Position numbers and translations under genes: made by a program
Notes under the pieces: generated by a model
What the model was told of the DNA's origin: nothing
Database searches by the model: none
Seen by the model: the letters and a program-made list of their open reading frames with translations, nothing else
NCBI GenBank assembly: GCA_963718775.1
Contig: OY970377.1
Coordinates: 1,922,001-1,986,000, forward strand
Source of the DNA: VRUE01 sp963718775
GTDB lineage: Bacteria; Actinomycetota; Thermoleophilia; Solirubrobacterales; 70-9
DNA: 64,000 nt
Direction: 5' to 3'
Part shown: in pieces, positions 39,150-48,107 of the stretch
How the letters are laid out: each line of letters opens with the position of its first letter
How positions within the stretch are numbered: the stretch's first letter is position 1

Positions 39150-42100
39150 CTATTTCATGCCCATCGCAAGCGGCAGCGTTGTGCCCGCAGCATTTTGGAA
39201 ACTGCCAACAGCCTCGCAGGACCCTGCGAGACACGACACCGCTGGAAGACTGTTTCCTTTAGCTCCTTCTGGGTTCGGTGTTGAGCCGATTTCCCATTTT
39301 GTTCCGTTCCAGTACTCCGCAAGCGTCACGCTAACGCCAGAGCTGTTCTTGAATGATCCCACCGCAGTGCAAGAAGCAGATGACGTGCAAGAGATGCCTT
39401 TTAGGAATGCTTCTGTAGCGCCACCCGGATTAGGGGTGGAATGCACTTCCCAGCTGGTCCCATTCCAGCGCTCCGCCAAAGTCACCTTGGTGCCAGAGCT
39501 GTTCTTAAAGAATCCAGTGGCGAGACAGGTAGTCGCAGATGGGCAAGAGACGCCTATGAATTCAGTTTCTTTGGCGCCTTCCGGACTCGGCGTGGTTTGG
39601 ATCGTCCAGGTTGTCCCATTCCAGCGCTCGGCGAGGGATCTGAGCGTGCCTGATCCGTCGAAATAGGCGCCAACGGCCGTGCACGCTTCAGCCGACGAGC
39701 ACGATAGTCCTTGGAGAAAGGTGAACGAGGAGCCTGCGGGATTGGGGGTCGCTCGGACTTCCCATTTTGTCCCATTCCAATGCTCGGCCAAGGGCAGCGA
39801 TTCTGTGAATTGGCCCCAATGCGTCCCAACCGCCACGCAGTTCGTCGTAGAGGTGCAAGACACTCGGTAAAGGAAGGTGCTGATGGAGCCTGCCGGACTT
39901 GGTGCGGACTGCACCGTCCAATTCGTACCGTTCCAACTCATAACCAGCGCGACGTAAGTCGAGGAAGCATCCTGATATTGCCCGACCGCTACGCAGTGCG
40001 TAGTGGAGGTGCAAGAGACGCCACTCAGGGTAGTTTCTTTGGCACCTCCGATGCTCGGTGTCGACTGGATCGACCAGCTCGTCCCATTCCAGCGCTCCGC
40101 CAGTGCCATCAGAGTTCCTGCGCTATTGACGTAGTAGCCCACTGCTGTACAGGCGGTCGACGAGGTGCAAGACACGCCCTTGAGTACGGTGCCTTTAGCG
40201 CCTTCTGGGCTGAGCGCTGTCTGGATGGCCCAGCTAGGGGTAGTTGTTTTGACTTCCTGATCCACCCCGGTGCTCGACCCGGCGCTATTAGTCGCGACCG
40301 TCCTGTAGTGATAGGTGTTGCCCGAAGTGAGCCCAGAGATTTCCGCAGTTGCGGCCACGGCTGTCATGCCCGACCCCACACTGACTTCCGCAGTTTTCGA
40401 CCCGTAGGAGACAGTTGGACCATATTCGAAGAAATATTTCGTCGTGGCGCCATTCGGATTGGCGAGACCATTCAGCGTAGCCCCAGATTGACTGATGCTC
40501 GTAGCGGGTTTTGTGACTGCGGTCGGTACTAGTGGTCTTGAGTAACTTTGAGCTAGGGCTGCCTTCACGCCAGAGCTATTTTCCCAGTACCCCGAAGTTT
40601 GACATGAGGTCGACGCGATACACGAAATCCCCATCAGCTGACTCGCTTTGGTCCCTTCTGGGTTCTGTGGAGTATGGGCTTCCCAAGCCGTCCCGTTCCA
40701 GCGCTCCGCCAGAGTCACTTTGGTTCCAGAGCTGTCTTTGAAATACCCGGTGGCCAAACAGACTGCGGCAGACGGGCAAGAGACACCTATGAGCTCAGTT
40801 CCTTTGGCGCCTTCTGGGCTCGGTGTGGTTTGAGTCGTCCAGCTCGTCCCGTTCCAGCGCACGGCGTGCGAAACGAGTGTTTCCGATTTGTCGTAGTAGC
40901 CGCCAACGGCCGTGCACGCTGCCGCCGACGAGCACGATAGTCCCTGAAGAAAGGAGAACGACGAGCCTTCGGGGTTTGGGGTCGCTCGCACTTCCCATTT
41001 TGTCCCATTCCAGTGCTCGGCCAGGGGTAGCGATTCCGTGAATTGGCCCCACTGCACCCCAACCGCCACGCAGTTCGTCGCGGAGGTGCAAGACACCGCG
41101 TGCAGGAAGGCGCTGATAGAACCTTCCGGGCTCGGCGCGGACTGCAGCGCCCAACTCGTACCATTCCAACTCGCCACCACAGCGGAATAGTACGAGGAGG
41201 GATTCTGATAGTACCCAACCGCTATACAGCTCGTGGCCGAGGTGCAAGATACGGACTGGAAATAGCTTTCTTTGGCACCTTCGATGCTCGGCGTCGACTG
41301 GATCGACCAGCTCGTCCCATTCCAGCGCTCCGCCAGTGGCACATTGGTGCCGCCACTATTGACGTAGTAGCCCACTGCCGTACAGGCGGTCGACGATGTA
41401 CAAGACACGCTCTTGAGCACCGAGCCTTTGGCGCCCGCCGGGTTGGGGGTTGACTGAACTGTCCAGCTGCTCCCATTCCAGCGCTCGGCGAGAGTTACTG
41501 TGACGCCCAGACTGTTGATGTAGCTACCAACGGCCGTACACACGCCCGCAGCTGGGCAAGATACGGACGGTAGACTGCCTCCTTTCGCTCCTGCCGGAGG
41601 GGACACTGTTTGGCTTTTCCAACCCGGATTGAACGTTCTGTCGAGGCCATAGGTAGTTCCAAGGCTATTCGTAGCACCGACGCGGTAGTGGAAGGCTGTC
41701 ACGCTTTGGGCGAGTCCCTCAAGCGCCGAGTTCTTGGCTACAAATTTTGTGCCCGTGCCCATGTTGACTTCAGGCGTTTTTGTTCCATAGGATTCGGCGG
41801 GACCGTATTCAAAGAAGTATGTCGTTTCCAGGCCGTTCGGATTCACGGTGCCGTTAAGAGTTGCGCTCGTCTCTGTAACGGTCGACGCTGGTGCGGTCGT
41901 TACATCCGGCGGCGCCGGTTTCATCGTGAATTGCTGATCCGCCCCATAGCTGGTTTCGCCAAAGCTATTCGTAGCCTTGATTCGGTAGTGGTAGGTTTCT
42001 CCTGGTTGCAAGCTTTTGACAAGCTGGCTTTTGGCAACCGCCACCCTTCCTTCGCCAACATTTTCACTTGGGATCGGGACACTCGTTCCATACGCCGTCG

Positions 42101-43853
42101 TGGGGCCATATTCAAAGTTATAGTTGGTGCTTGCACCGCGTGGATTGACCGAGCCCCGTAGTGTCACTTCTCGCTGTTCGACGGACGTGGCGGGTTCCGT
42201 CACAACGATCGGAGGGGCACTCGGCGTCGTTACTTCTTCCTCAACGCCGTACGACGTACCGGCAGCGTTTTGCGCAACGATTCGATAGTGATAGGTGGTA
42301 AGCGGCTCAAGTTGCGAGTAGTACGGACCGCTAACCGGAATGGTCTGCCAGCCGGAGCCTGCCCCCCAAAGCTGGGTTGCGTTTCCATACGCAGAGGTTG
42401 TTCCCCATTGAAAGTGGTAGTTACTCGCTATGCCATGGGGATTAACGATGCCGTTGAAAGTTACGCCTGTTCCGTTGACCCCTGTTGGTTCTTCGGTTTC
42501 CGCATATGGCGGTGCCCCGAGCCTCGGACCGACTGTAACAGCGAGTGCATCCGTGACTTCGGCAATTTCTGCATAGAGTCCGTAATCGGCTCCACATCCT
42601 TGAGCTGGAAGAACCCGAGCTGAGACTATGCCAAGCGCTACGTTTCCGGCGAACACGGCGCCCCCGCTATCACCTTCGTCGATACAGGTTGGCCCGTGCA
42701 TTGCAAGGTGGTACTGGAGTCCCCCGCTACCTTCGGCCGTCACGTTTAGTTTCACGACCGAGCCGCAATGCCCACCGGTCGTAAACCCAGCGTGGCACAC
42801 ATACTGACCAATATAGCTTGCGCTTTCGGCTGTGATTGCGGTTTCCTGTGCCGCAGCGCCGTGGTCCCAGAACGCCACCTGTGACGGCCATGGGTTTGTG
42901 TCCCAGTATGACCCGTTTGCATTGAGGGCCGCCCAGTCTCCTCCGGGGTAAGTCACCCCTTGAGCCAACCCAACTTCGCGATATTCGTTGTTGAGGAGCT
43001 CTGCGTACCATTTTTGAATTCCGGTTAGGACAATGCAGTGCCCAGCAGTGAGCATAAACCTGTTCCCAAAGGTTTTACCAACGGCCTTAAAGGCGGCGGT
43101 GCATTCCGGTCCCCAGGCTCCGCCTTTCTTCAGTCCCACGCCGCCACGCAGTGGACTATCGCAACGTCTGAATTCAGTCTGGCAGCTGGTGTTGGCTACC
43201 TTGACGTGCTCAGCACTTACCCGTCTCACTTCCACCTTCGCACTAGCGCCCTGGGCACTGCGATCAAGCTCCTCGATCTGAGCCTTGCTAGCACCGTCGG
43301 CCAGACTGACGATGACCGCATTTGCACGAGGGTCAAGGGACGTTTGGACTAGACCTTCCTTGAAGAAAGGCTTGAACTCCTCGTCGAGGTGTTCTTGCGT
43401 GGCCTCAAGTTCTTCCCAGGTGTACTGAGCAGGTTCGATTCGGGCGTTGGCGTCCACGTTGGTCCCGACGAGGACATCGTGCACCAGATCCTGCTTCTCG
43501 GCGTCGACCAATGGAACCACGAATTCACCGGCCTCATTGTCGAACCACAGACCGGCATAGTCCTTGCCCTGCACTGTCGCCAGCGCGTTTACGAGGCCTG
43601 CACCTCTTTGCTGGATCGCGAGATTTCGTTCTGCAGTTTCGGCAGAGCTCCCAAAGTCCTGCTGATAGCCCTCAACTTCGAACGAAGGGATTTCAGTCCC
43701 AGAGGGGGTCGCGGCAGCTGCAAGCTCGGAAGCCAGCAGCGCAATGAGAACAGAGACGAGGATCAATGGCAGAAACCGCATTGGCCGATGCACACGACGG
43801 CCCGCAGCTCGTGAATCGGTAGCTAGCCGGCAACCGCCGGATGATGGACGCAT
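39150..43853 (-). CDS. secreted S1 (alpha-lytic-like) serine protease fused to FnIII-like modules and two predicted seven-bladed propellers
   Basis: This is a 1567-residue protein. ATG 43853 has a GAGAGGCGGGGGG site; ATG 43781 just before the signal peptide (about 25-48) is an alternative. A pro-region is followed by a trypsin-fold protease with 'MLTAGHC' (His about 267), 'GGDWAAL' (Asp about 308) and 'DEGDSGGAVF' (Ser about 394). Three FnIII-like modules follow (about 450-740, 'VNPxGxxTxYxFEYGPTxxYG'), then seven repeats of about 51 residues (about 744-1105), a fourth module (about 1109-1205) and seven more repeats (about 1209-1567). Each repeat has SC-x6/7-C-xAVG, LAERWNGxxW and P-x-P-x-GAK. 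Propeller folding is inferred from count and length. Confidence 0.85.
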   Translation of the reverse strand: MRPSSGGCRLATDSRAAGRRVHRPMRFLPLILVSVLIALLASELAAAATPSGTEIPSFEVEGYQQDFGSSAETAERNLAIQQRGAGLVNALATVQGKDYAGLWFDNEAGEFVVPLVDAEKQDLVHDVLVGTNVDANARIEPAQYTWEELEATQEHLDEEFKPFFKEGLVQTSLDPRANAVIVSLADGASKAQIEELDRSAQGASAKVEVRRVSAEHVKVANTSCQTEFRRCDSPLRGGVGLKKGGAWGPECTAAFKAVGKTFGNRFMLTAGHCIVLTGIQKWYAELLNNEYREVGLAQGVTYPGGDWAALNANGSYWDTNPWPSQVAFWDHGAAAQETAITAESASYIGQYVCHAGFTTGGHCGSVVKLNVTAEGSGGLQYHLAMHGPTCIDEGDSGGAVFAGNVALGIVSARVLPAQGCGADYGLYAEIAEVTDALAVTVGPRLGAPPYAETEEPTGVNGTGVTFNGIVNPHGIASNYHFQWGTTSAYGNATQLWGAGSGWQTIPVSGPYYSQLEPLTTYHYRIVAQNAAGTSYGVEEEVTTPSAPPIVVTEPATSVEQREVTLRGSVNPRGASTNYNFEYGPTTAYGTSVPIPSENVGEGRVAVAKSQLVKSLQPGETYHYRIKATNSFGETSYGADQQFTMKPAPPDVTTAPASTVTETSATLNGTVNPNGLETTYFFEYGPAESYGTKTPEVNMGTGTKFVAKNSALEGLAQSVTAFHYRVGATNSLGTTYGLDRTFNPGWKSQTVSPPAGAKGGSLPSVSCPAAGVCTAVGSYINSLGVTVTLAERWNGSSWTVQSTPNPAGAKGSVLKSVSCTSSTACTAVGYYVNSGGTNVPLAERWNGTSWSIQSTPSIEGAKESYFQSVSCTSATSCIAVGYYQNPSSYYSAVVASWNGTSWALQSAPSPEGSISAFLHAVSCTSATNCVAVGVQWGQFTESLPLAEHWNGTKWEVRATPNPEGSSFSFLQGLSCSSAAACTAVGGYYDKSETLVSHAVRWNGTSWTTQTTPSPEGAKGTELIGVSCPSAAVCLATGYFKDSSGTKVTLAERWNGTAWEAHTPQNPEGTKASQLMGISCIASTSCQTSGYWENSSGVKAALAQSYSRPLVPTAVTKPATSISQSGATLNGLANPNGATTKYFFEYGPTVSYGSKTAEVSVGSGMTAVAATAEISGLTSGNTYHYRTVATNSAGSSTGVDQEVKTTTPSWAIQTALSPEGAKGTVLKGVSCTSSTACTAVGYYVNSAGTLMALAERWNGTSWSIQSTPSIGGAKETTLSGVSCTSTTHCVAVGQYQDASSTYVALVMSWNGTNWTVQSAPSPAGSISTFLYRVSCTSTTNCVAVGTHWGQFTESLPLAEHWNGTKWEVRATPNPAGSSFTFLQGLSCSSAEACTAVGAYFDGSGTLRSLAERWNGTTWTIQTTPSPEGAKETEFIGVSCPSATTCLATGFFKNSSGTKVTLAERWNGTSWEVHSTPNPGGATEAFLKGISCTSSASCTAVGSFKNSSGVSVTLAEYWNGTKWEIGSTPNPEGAKGNSLPAVSCLAGSCEAVGSFQNAAGTTLPLAMGMK
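39700..41420. repeat. long direct repeats encoding the two propeller arrays
   Basis: DNA of about 39720-40190 closely matches about 40950-41410 (for example the stretch encoding 'QFTESLPLAEHWNGTKWEVR' occurs at both sites), offset by roughly 1.2 kb. Repeats 2-7 of the first array correspond in order to repeats 1-6 of the second, so one array arose by a register-shifted copy of the other. Confidence 0.7.
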
Positions 43854-44099
43854 GTCCCCCCGCCTCTCGTTTCCGTTGTGCCCCCGGACTAACGGGACGC
43901 GGCGATGCTATGCAGCACCCGGATGCTGATACATCAGCATTATTCGATTTGTTGAGCGCCTCATGAAAAGTAGGGAGATAGCTTTAGCATTCTGTGCGAT
44001 ATCCTTGCTCCATTGATCTGACTGGTTAGATCGGTGTTTCTCGTAGGTACGATCAACCCTGGGCAGGCAAGCGATCTAACTCAAGGGGAGGCGAACCAA

Positions 44100-44861
44100 G
44101 TGCGAGGGAACAAGGCTCTGGTAGCTATCTTGATCGCCACACTGGGGGTTGGCGTAGCCCAGGTTTCAGCGGCCGGCACGATTGTGGAAGCTGGCTGGGG
44201 TCCACTAAGTTTTAACGTTGGCGTCCAACCAAGGGCTCTGCCAAAGCAGACCATGGCGCCCGTAGCCCTTGGATTCAGTGGCCGGGTTTCGACAAACGGA
44301 AAACCGGCCCCAGCTCTCACGCAGATGACAGTCGATTTCGACCGAAACGGCGCAATTGACGCGTCAGGACTTCCTAGATGCGCGAGAAGTCGACTTCAAA
44401 TACTGAGCACTGAGAACGCGAGGCGTGTATGTCGCAAGTCAATCGTCGGAGCTGGTGTGGCGCACGTTGACATATCTACTTCGCAACGGAAAGCGATCAC
44501 CTTGACCCTCTTCAACGGTGGTGTCCGAGGTGGTGTGACGACGATATTTGTCCATGGCGTGGTGCCAACGCCCACGCCAACCCCAGCTATCGCCACTGCA
44601 AAGATCAGAAGGGTCAGTCAGGGACGATTCGGACTGCGATCTATCACAACGATCCCGCTGATCTCCGGTGAGAACGGCTCATTGCACGACTTCAGTGTCA
44701 CGATCGAGCGGCGCTTCATGCGCGGCGGTGCAGAACGAAGCTTCGCAATGGCACGGTGCATCGACGGTCATCTTGATGCCCGACTGACAGGCTTTTCCTT
44801 CAGCACAGGTGAACACCTTCAAGGAGATAGCTTTGTCCGACCTTGTGCGTCGAACGGCTAG
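44100..44861 (+). CDS. secreted protein with the Cys domain also found at 765-2678
   Basis: This 253-residue protein starts at GTG 44100 (AAGGGGAGG 9 bp upstream; an upstream in-frame start lacks a site). The signal peptide (about 1-25) ends VSAA. The body contains 'MTVDFDRNGAIDASGLPRCA', then 'CRKSIVGAGVAHVDI', matching 'LRIEINRHGHLDYTGLPTC' and 'CRGALVGKGSFQANI' of the chromosomal NHL protein. The domain is thus shared by a chromosomal and an element-borne protein. Function unknown. Confidence 0.72.
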   Translation: MRGNKALVAILIATLGVGVAQVSAAGTIVEAGWGPLSFNVGVQPRALPKQTMAPVALGFSGRVSTNGKPAPALTQMTVDFDRNGAIDASGLPRCARSRLQILSTENARRVCRKSIVGAGVAHVDISTSQRKAITLTLFNGGVRGGVTTIFVHGVVPTPTPTPAIATAKIRRVSQGRFGLRSITTIPLISGENGSLHDFSVTIERRFMRGGAERSFAMARCIDGHLDARLTGFSFSTGEHLQGDSFVRPCASNG

Positions 44862-45223
44862 ATGCGAGGCGACTCAAACCGGAGTCAGACCCCAGACGGA
44901 CCAACCTGCTGACGGAGCTCAATTTGACGCTGATTCCCATCGTGTGCGGCGCGCGAGACTTGGGACCGAGCGGATGCTTGCTCGCGGCGATGATGTCGTA
45001 GCGCTGGAGATAGCCATACAGGATCGACGCCTTCATTTACGGCTAGTTGATGGAGGTCCTCTAAGCCTGGCAGCAGTCGGCGGCCTGGAAAGGCATCCTC
45101 TTCGCGGAGCCTCGCCGCGCCCTTCGCTTCGCCTTGGGTTCCCGTCGCCCTGGACCGCTGCGTCTCGGCTCAGCGCCTCCGTCAACGAGCCAGGAGGACA
45201 CCGGTGCATTTTGCGGTGTTGCT
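44862..45223. other. intergenic region, nothing recognised
   Basis: About 360 bp between the secreted-protein gene and the minus-strand regulators. A minus-strand frame of 78 codons (44800-45036) overlaps the end of the previous gene and has no ribosome site or known motif, so it is not called. The last 150 bp are GC-rich and look like decayed coding sequence. Confidence 0.4.
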
Positions 45224-45562
45224 CTATCGCTTTATATGTCCGACGAAATAGAAGAACGTCTCTTTGTTTGCGCTCTGCGATTTGCGAGCCTTACGCTTTT
45301 CGACGACCTCCAACACACCCACGTCGACAAGGCTCTTGAGGTGGTGCGAGAACGAGCCAAGGCCGGGGACCCCACCTGACACCTTCTCGAGCTCAGTGGC
45401 TGACATCGGCCTTTCGATCCAGAGCATCGCTTCGATAATTGTGACCTTGGTTTGGACGAGATGAGCGATGAGCACGCTCCAGTCAATCGGACCCGTCTGA
45501 CCTACGCCGCCGCCTTCCTTTGATCCCTCGCTGGGAATCTGCGCTATCGATGTTTTGACCAT
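45224..45562 (-). CDS. small winged-helix (ArsR/MarR-like) regulator
   Basis: This protein of about 112 residues starts at ATG 45562 (TTG 45565 is adjacent). Residues about 35-95 give a winged HTH: 'TIIEAMLWIERPMSATELEK', recognition helix 'SHHLKSLVDVGVLEVVEKRK'. It has no metal-binding Cys. It lies 14 bp after another HTH gene on the same strand, so the pair is an operon and the products may heterodimerise. It is part of a cluster of regulators on the element. Confidence 0.75.
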   Translation of the reverse strand: MVKTSIAQIPSEGSKEGGGVGQTGPIDWSVLIAHLVQTKVTIIEAMLWIERPMSATELEKVSGGVPGLGSFSHHLKSLVDVGVLEVVEKRKARKSQSANKETFFYFVGHIKR

Positions 45563-45576
45563 CAAGGCGAACTGCC

Positions 45577-45927
45577 CTACTTCTGCCTTTTGTCCATCTC
45601 TTTGTCGTCCTTCTGGGTCTCGGCCAGAATCGAGACAACCTGCTCGTTGTCAGCGACCTGGGAAACGTAGAAGTGCTTTGTAGCGCCGCGGACGTACTCC
45701 ACGCGCGTCTGCCGAATCACGCCAAGCTCGCGGAGTACCTTGGCGTGATAGCTGAGGCTACTGAGATATGTCGTAATGAACTTCGTCAGATCTACGGGAC
45801 TTTGGTTCTCTTCTTGCCCGTTGAGCACCCTCAGGACTTGGCGGCGTACTGGATGGTCAAGAGCGTGAATGAGTGCGGGTGACATCATCCGTGCCTTTTT
45901 GTGTTTCCCAAGTTTGGTCCTACGCAC
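45577..45927 (-). CDS. small winged-helix (ArsR-like) regulator
   Basis: This 116-residue protein starts at GTG 45927 behind AAGGGGG; ATG at about residue 14 (MMSPALIHALDHP) is an alternative. The fold reads 'LDHPVRRQVLRVLNG', then 'TYLSSLSYHAKVLRELGVIR', a typical ArsR-like recognition helix and wing ('RVEYVRGATKHFYVSQ'). The C-terminus is charged. It is the first gene of a two-gene operon with 45224-45562. Confidence 0.78.
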   Translation of the reverse strand: MRRTKLGKHKKARMMSPALIHALDHPVRRQVLRVLNGQEENQSPVDLTKFITTYLSSLSYHAKVLRELGVIRQTRVEYVRGATKHFYVSQVADNEQVVSILAETQKDDKEMDKRQK

Positions 45928-46154
45928 TGGGCACCCCCTTCGTTTGGACCGATGTCCGGTCGCTCAGCGTGGTGAGGCTTCTTGCGTGGTAGCGAAGCAA
46001 GGGGGCATCCACCGCATTGCCAAGGACAGGCTCAAGGTCAGCGAGCGTCATCTGCCGGCCAATCCAGAAGGCTCGTCGAGGATCAAGGCCTTTGCTGGAT
46101 GAATAAGAAAGTCACCAAATGCGCACCGCGCCCTTAGGCGATCGTCACTCCTTC

Positions 46155-46454
46155 TCATGCTGGGCGCCCTCCGAGGATCGCGACCGCTGGCGTTGCTGCG
46201 TGCGTTGACAGCACCGCACACCCACGGCAGCCCAGGAGTCCCGCACCGACGAGATCGCGCACCGCGCGCTCGACGGAGTCGTCCATGAACCCGTCTGCGA
46301 GCATGATCGCCAGCGCGCGGATCGTGAACTGGGCAGGAAACCCATCGGCCACGCAGGCAAGGACAGCCTCTCTTGTCTGCGCGTCCTTTTCAGCTCGAAG
46401 AAGGCTCGCAGAGCTGATCGATCTCATTTCCCATGAAAGTTGCCCCTTCGTCAC
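46155..46454 (-). CDS. small predicted winged-helix protein
   Basis: This 99-residue protein starts at GTG 46454. The middle, 'AQTREAVLACVADGFPAQFT', then 'DDSVERAVRDLVGAGLLGCR', resembles a winged-helix core in which the recognition helix ends 'LVGAGLL'. No ribosome site is visible. A TTGGTCTAGTGCGG box 17 bp upstream (46471-46484) matches the tandem repeats ahead of the XRE gene at 48551, which suggests shared control. Function inferred only. Confidence 0.55.
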   Translation of the reverse strand: MTKGQLSWEMRSISSASLLRAEKDAQTREAVLACVADGFPAQFTIRALAIMLADGFMDDSVERAVRDLVGAGLLGCRGCAVLSTHAATPAVAILGGRPA

Positions 46455-46470
46455 GGCGCGGGTCTGCTGG

Positions 46471-46484
46471 TTGGTCTAGTGCGG
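46471..46484. promoter_or_regulatory. TTGGTCTAG box, single copy
   Basis: TTGGTCTAGTGCGG resembles the 15-bp unit ATTGGTCTAGAGCGC that occurs four times at 48578-48637. It lies directly upstream of the small HTH gene at 46454, so it is a candidate binding site for the same regulator. Confidence 0.45.
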
Positions 46485-46494
46485 TGGTCACCGC

Positions 46495-46800
46495 TCACGC
46501 CTCAAATTGCTTGACGTGAAAGCGGCCCATCCCAGCAGACGTGGGCGCTAGCACCAGCGGTCGCCATTCAACACCGATGAAGAAATCGTTGATTGGTATT
46601 TCCAAGGCAGCAGAGAGCTTGATGAGTGTTTGCAAGCGAGGTTCGCGCTTCCCGCGCTCCAGCGCACTGATCTCAGTCCGATGCATGTCAGTGAGATCGG
46701 CAAGGTCCCCTTGTGACAGGTTCCGTTGGCGGCGAACGCGACATAGCGTCTGTGAGAATGCATCCCGGACAGCCTGATCGTGTTGGCTGACTTTTTTCAT
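46495..46800 (-). CDS. XRE-family transcriptional regulator
   Basis: This 101-residue protein starts at ATG 46800. Residues about 18-72 form a canonical lambda-Cro/XRE HTH: 'NLSQGDLADLTDMHRTEISA', 'LERGKREPRLQTLIKLSAAL', 'EIPINDFF'. Its start overlaps the stop of the gene upstream (TAATG), so the two are coupled. XRE regulators commonly hold integrated elements silent. Confidence 0.88.
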   Translation of the reverse strand: MKKVSQHDQAVRDAFSQTLCRVRRQRNLSQGDLADLTDMHRTEISALERGKREPRLQTLIKLSAALEIPINDFFIGVEWRPLVLAPTSAGMGRFHVKQFEA

Positions 46801-47009
46801 TAGTGGATTGTCGGTGGCAACAGATCGACTTGCCGAAGTACCGATAGGTGGTACTCGATCAAAGCAGTTGCTGGATGAGTGGGCAGCTCGCAGCCAAGGT
46901 CTTTGGGGTCCAACGACTTGCCTTGGGTTGCAAGGACGAGAATGCTGCGTCGCAGCGAGTGGCGTCGCGCTTGCTCACGCCTCGCCTCAGAAAACTCGCG
47001 GTCGTCCAT
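46800..47009 (-). CDS. small predicted HTH protein coupled to the XRE gene
   Basis: This is a 69-residue protein. ATG 47009 is 11 bp after GGAGG; GTG 47018 is in frame but too close to that site. The sequence 'RRSILVLATQGKSLDPKDLG' then 'TALIEYHLSVLRQVDLLPPT' fits a shortened winged helix with the ArsR-like 'YHLSVLRQVDLL' recognition helix. It is the first gene of a pair with the XRE regulator. A real gene is likely; function inferred. Confidence 0.55.
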   Translation of the reverse strand: MDDREFSEARREQARRHSLRRSILVLATQGKSLDPKDLGCELPTHPATALIEYHLSVLRQVDLLPPTIH

Positions 47010-47018
47010 TATGACCAC

Positions 47019-47329
47019 TACCTCCGCCAGTTTTGGGAGAGTTCGATATGTCGCTCGAATGGCGCATGGAAGTTCCTAAGGTGTCCCCGACCGGCTACTT
47101 TTCTTGCGCTCCCTTGGGGAGGACTCCGTTCGGGATCGGCGTCCCGCATGCAAAACTCAGCCCCTGCGGTTCGGATGCATGGGGCCATTCGCTCCTGTTG
47201 TGGGCCCTAGGTGATGAGGGTTAGCAGTGTGGTCCGCCCCATTGGTACAACTAAGAGGATCAAATGCTCTTGTTCGTCGGAGTGATGAACAGTTTCAGAT
47301 CGGTACGGGCAAGGCAACCATGAATTTGC
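47019..47329. other. intergenic region, promoter of the XRE pair
   Basis: No gene supported. The part next to 47018 must hold the minus-strand promoter of the HTH/XRE pair. ATTGGTACAACTAAG near 47243 is a weak relative of the TTGGTCTAG box. Confidence 0.35.
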
Positions 47330-47977
47330 CTACCGCTCTTGAAATTCTGAGCTGAAGTAGCCGCCTTCCGGCCGGCCTGGCCGCCCCCGCCTGAACCCGA
47401 GGAACGCGACGACCTTGGTCACTCCGGTCTCCCCCGACTTCGCCATGCGGCTGGCCGCCTTGGCATGAATCTTCTGCGCGCCTCGGTAGCTGGCCTTCAG
47501 GTGCGCGTTCATTTCCGTCTCCCCCTGAGCGTCGAGGGTCGGCGCGCCCCAGGCCAAGACCACCGTCTCGTCCTCGGCCAGTTTCCCACTCTGGCGTGAG
47601 GAGACGGCCTCGGTCATGACCCCCTGGACGATTGCGCCGCTCGCGTCGTCGCGATCCTCGTACGACATTTCGCGGTACGCCTCGGTGCTGACCTCGGGCG
47701 GGACGATGGCGCGATAGACGGGGCGCATCACGCCGTCCACTTCCTTGTGGCCCGCGAATTCGATGCAGCCGGACTCGTACAGATCGTGGATGTGGCCCGT
47801 GACGCCCTTCACGTCTTCGTTGGTCATCTCGGCTATCTCGCCCGCGCTGAATTCCCCTTCGTGGAGGATGGAGACGATCTCGACCCGGAGCCAGTGATTG
47901 AGGGTGTGCGTCATTGCAGGGACCGGCTGCCGCTTGCGCTGCTTGCGAGGCTTCCTTCCCACCTGCCGTGCTGACAC
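47330..47977 (-). CDS. winged-helix regulator-like protein
   Basis: This protein of about 215 residues has an uncertain start (GTG 47977; TTG 47989 close to GGAGGG or ATG 47914 are options). The region 'TLNHWLRVEIVSILHEGEFS' then 'AGEIAEMTNEDVKGVTGHIH' and 'DLYESGCIEFAGHKEVDG' is a winged HTH like the other small regulators here. A longer C-terminal part follows, ending 'GFRRGRPGRPEGGYFSSE'. A 16-bp perfect palindrome lies about 115 bp upstream (48092-48107). Confidence 0.68.
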   Translation of the reverse strand: MSARQVGRKPRKQRKRQPVPAMTHTLNHWLRVEIVSILHEGEFSAGEIAEMTNEDVKGVTGHIHDLYESGCIEFAGHKEVDGVMRPVYRAIVPPEVSTEAYREMSYEDRDDASGAIVQGVMTEAVSSRQSGKLAEDETVVLAWGAPTLDAQGETEMNAHLKASYRGAQKIHAKAASRMAKSGETGVTKVVAFLGFRRGRPGRPEGGYFSSEFQER

Positions 47978-48091
47978 GTTCAAGGTCAACCACCCTCCAA
48001 TCAAGTTCGCGTTCTTAATCAGTAGGCCCAAAGCATAGAAGCGCGGGCGGAGTCGCGGCGGGCACGCAGCTCGCTTATGAAATTCCAAGCG

Positions 48092-48107
48092 GTAGGAATA
48101 TTCCTAC
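48092..48107. promoter_or_regulatory. perfect 16-bp palindrome GTAGGAATATTCCTAC
   Basis: A gapless, A/T-rich palindrome in GC-rich DNA, followed by a half-site-like TTCCTTACC. It lies between the winged-helix gene (47330-47977, -) and the XRE gene (48279-48551, -). It is a probable operator for a homodimeric regulator of this cluster. Confidence 0.5.

Noticed and set aside
38921..39262. Plus-strand gene of 113 codons
   Set aside because: It overlaps the end of the protease gene and a terminator hairpin, with no ribosome site or protein-like composition.
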